Below are positions 7,729 through 8,111 of a stretch of DNA of 8,111 nt, piece after piece; the stretch's first letter is position 1, and each line of letters starts with the position of its first letter. The notes beneath the pieces were generated by a model. It ran no database searches and had not been told where the DNA came from. It worked only from the letters and a program-made list of their open reading frames with translations. Origin of the DNA: an uncultured Lachnospiraceae bacterium (GTDB lineage: Bacteria; Bacillota_A; Clostridia; Lachnospirales; Lachnospiraceae); NCBI GenBank assembly GCA_946630765.1, contig CAMOZF010000071.1, positions 1 to 8,111 of the forward strand, in the 5' to 3' direction. A program made the position numbers and the translations under genes.

Positions 7729-7735
7729 CATATCA

Positions 7736-8111
7736 TCAGATCGTAGATCTTCCGCTCACAGTGGATCCCGCGGGCGGGTTATCGGTTCTCGGGCCGCGCC
7801 AGTTCGCGCGCGCCTTCTCAGGGTTCTCACGGATCTCGCGTGCCCGCTCCACATCCTCGGTCCAGTCGAGGTACTTGAAGGGCGCCGCAATCTCGCTCGT
7901 GTCAAGCCAGCCGAGGAAATCCTGCCACATTTCTTCGGACCACATGGCGTCGATCTCCGTCGCGGAGTACACGCCCTGTTTCAGCCGCTCAAAGCCGAAA
8001 TCGTCGCGAAGGTGCGACTTCTCGGCGTTGTCCACAACCTTCTCCGCCATGTGTGCGGGGATGAAGCAGACGCCTTCATTGGAGTCGAATACGACATCGC
8101 CGGGCATACAG
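7736..8111 (-). CDS. RraA-family protein (HMG/CHA aldolase-like), C-terminal part only
   Basis: The reading frame is open to the right edge, leaving the last 124 codons. It begins with C-M-P-G-D-V-V, so the ATG at 8107 is internal and the true start lies outside. MPGDVVFDSNEGVCFIPAHM followed by AEKVV matches the end of the RraA fold, where family members carry PGD-x-V-x-x-D-x-x-G-V-x-x-IP. Family members include RNase E regulators and, in Firmicutes, 4-hydroxy-4-methyl-2-oxoglutarate/4-carboxy-4-hydroxy-2-oxoadipate aldolase-like enzymes. The active-site loop lies in the missing part, so activity cannot be judged. After the core comes a tail of about 100 residues, rich in Trp, Glu and Arg (GVYSATEIDAMWSEEMWQDF and onward), longer than in classical RraA. 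A hairpin follows the stop codon. Confidence 0.68.
   Translation of the reverse strand, partial: CMPGDVVFDSNEGVCFIPAHMAEKVVDNAEKSHLRDDFGFERLKQGVYSATEIDAMWSEEMWQDFLGWLDTSEIAAPFKYLDWTEDVERAREIRENPEKARANWRGPRTDNPPAGSTVSGRSTI

Overview
The window reads as chromosomal DNA of a Gram-positive anaerobe of the class Clostridia, most likely a Lachnospiraceae-type gut or animal-associated bacterium. This rests on the LplB/LplC-type sugar permeases without a local ATPase, lipoprotein signal peptides typical of Firmicutes, AGGAGG-like ribosome binding sites, SigA-type promoters with 17-bp spacers, a clostripain-family lipoprotein, and a Cys-rich repeat lipoprotein of a kind often seen in these genomes. 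The genus cannot be named from this sequence. All seven genes lie on the minus strand, so transcription runs from right to left.

Layout in the direction of transcription: (i) 8111-7736, the 3' part of an RraA-family (HMG/CHA aldolase-like) gene cut by the window edge, followed by a hairpin; (ii) 7652-6342, a secreted lipoprotein with a Lys/Glu/Ser-rich stalk and five to six Cys/His modules resembling zinc ribbons; (iii) 6177-4723, guaB (IMP dehydrogenase) with its own near-consensus promoter and a terminator hairpin; (iv) 4637-2385, a lipid-anchored clostripain-like (C11) cysteine peptidase, closed by a strong terminator; (v) 2138 to beyond 1, a carbohydrate ABC importer operon of two permeases and the start of the solute-binding lipoprotein.

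The importer operon starts from a TTGACA-17-TATGAT promoter bracketed by two identical perfect palindromes (TGAAATCGATTTCA). These match both the LacI-family operator pattern and the CcpA cre consensus, so the operon is very probably sugar-controlled by repression. No ATPase and no repressor gene lie in the window. The ATPase is presumably a shared MsmK/MsmX-type subunit encoded elsewhere.

The genes look like housekeeping plus surface functions rather than one dedicated system. I see no mobile element, CRISPR array, RNA gene or clear novel defence or biosynthetic system. The points most worth a second look are the double-operator promoter, the terminator that overlaps the guaB promoter on the opposite strand, the repeat lipoprotein, and the two lipoprotein genes that start about 30 nt after a hairpin with no visible promoter.
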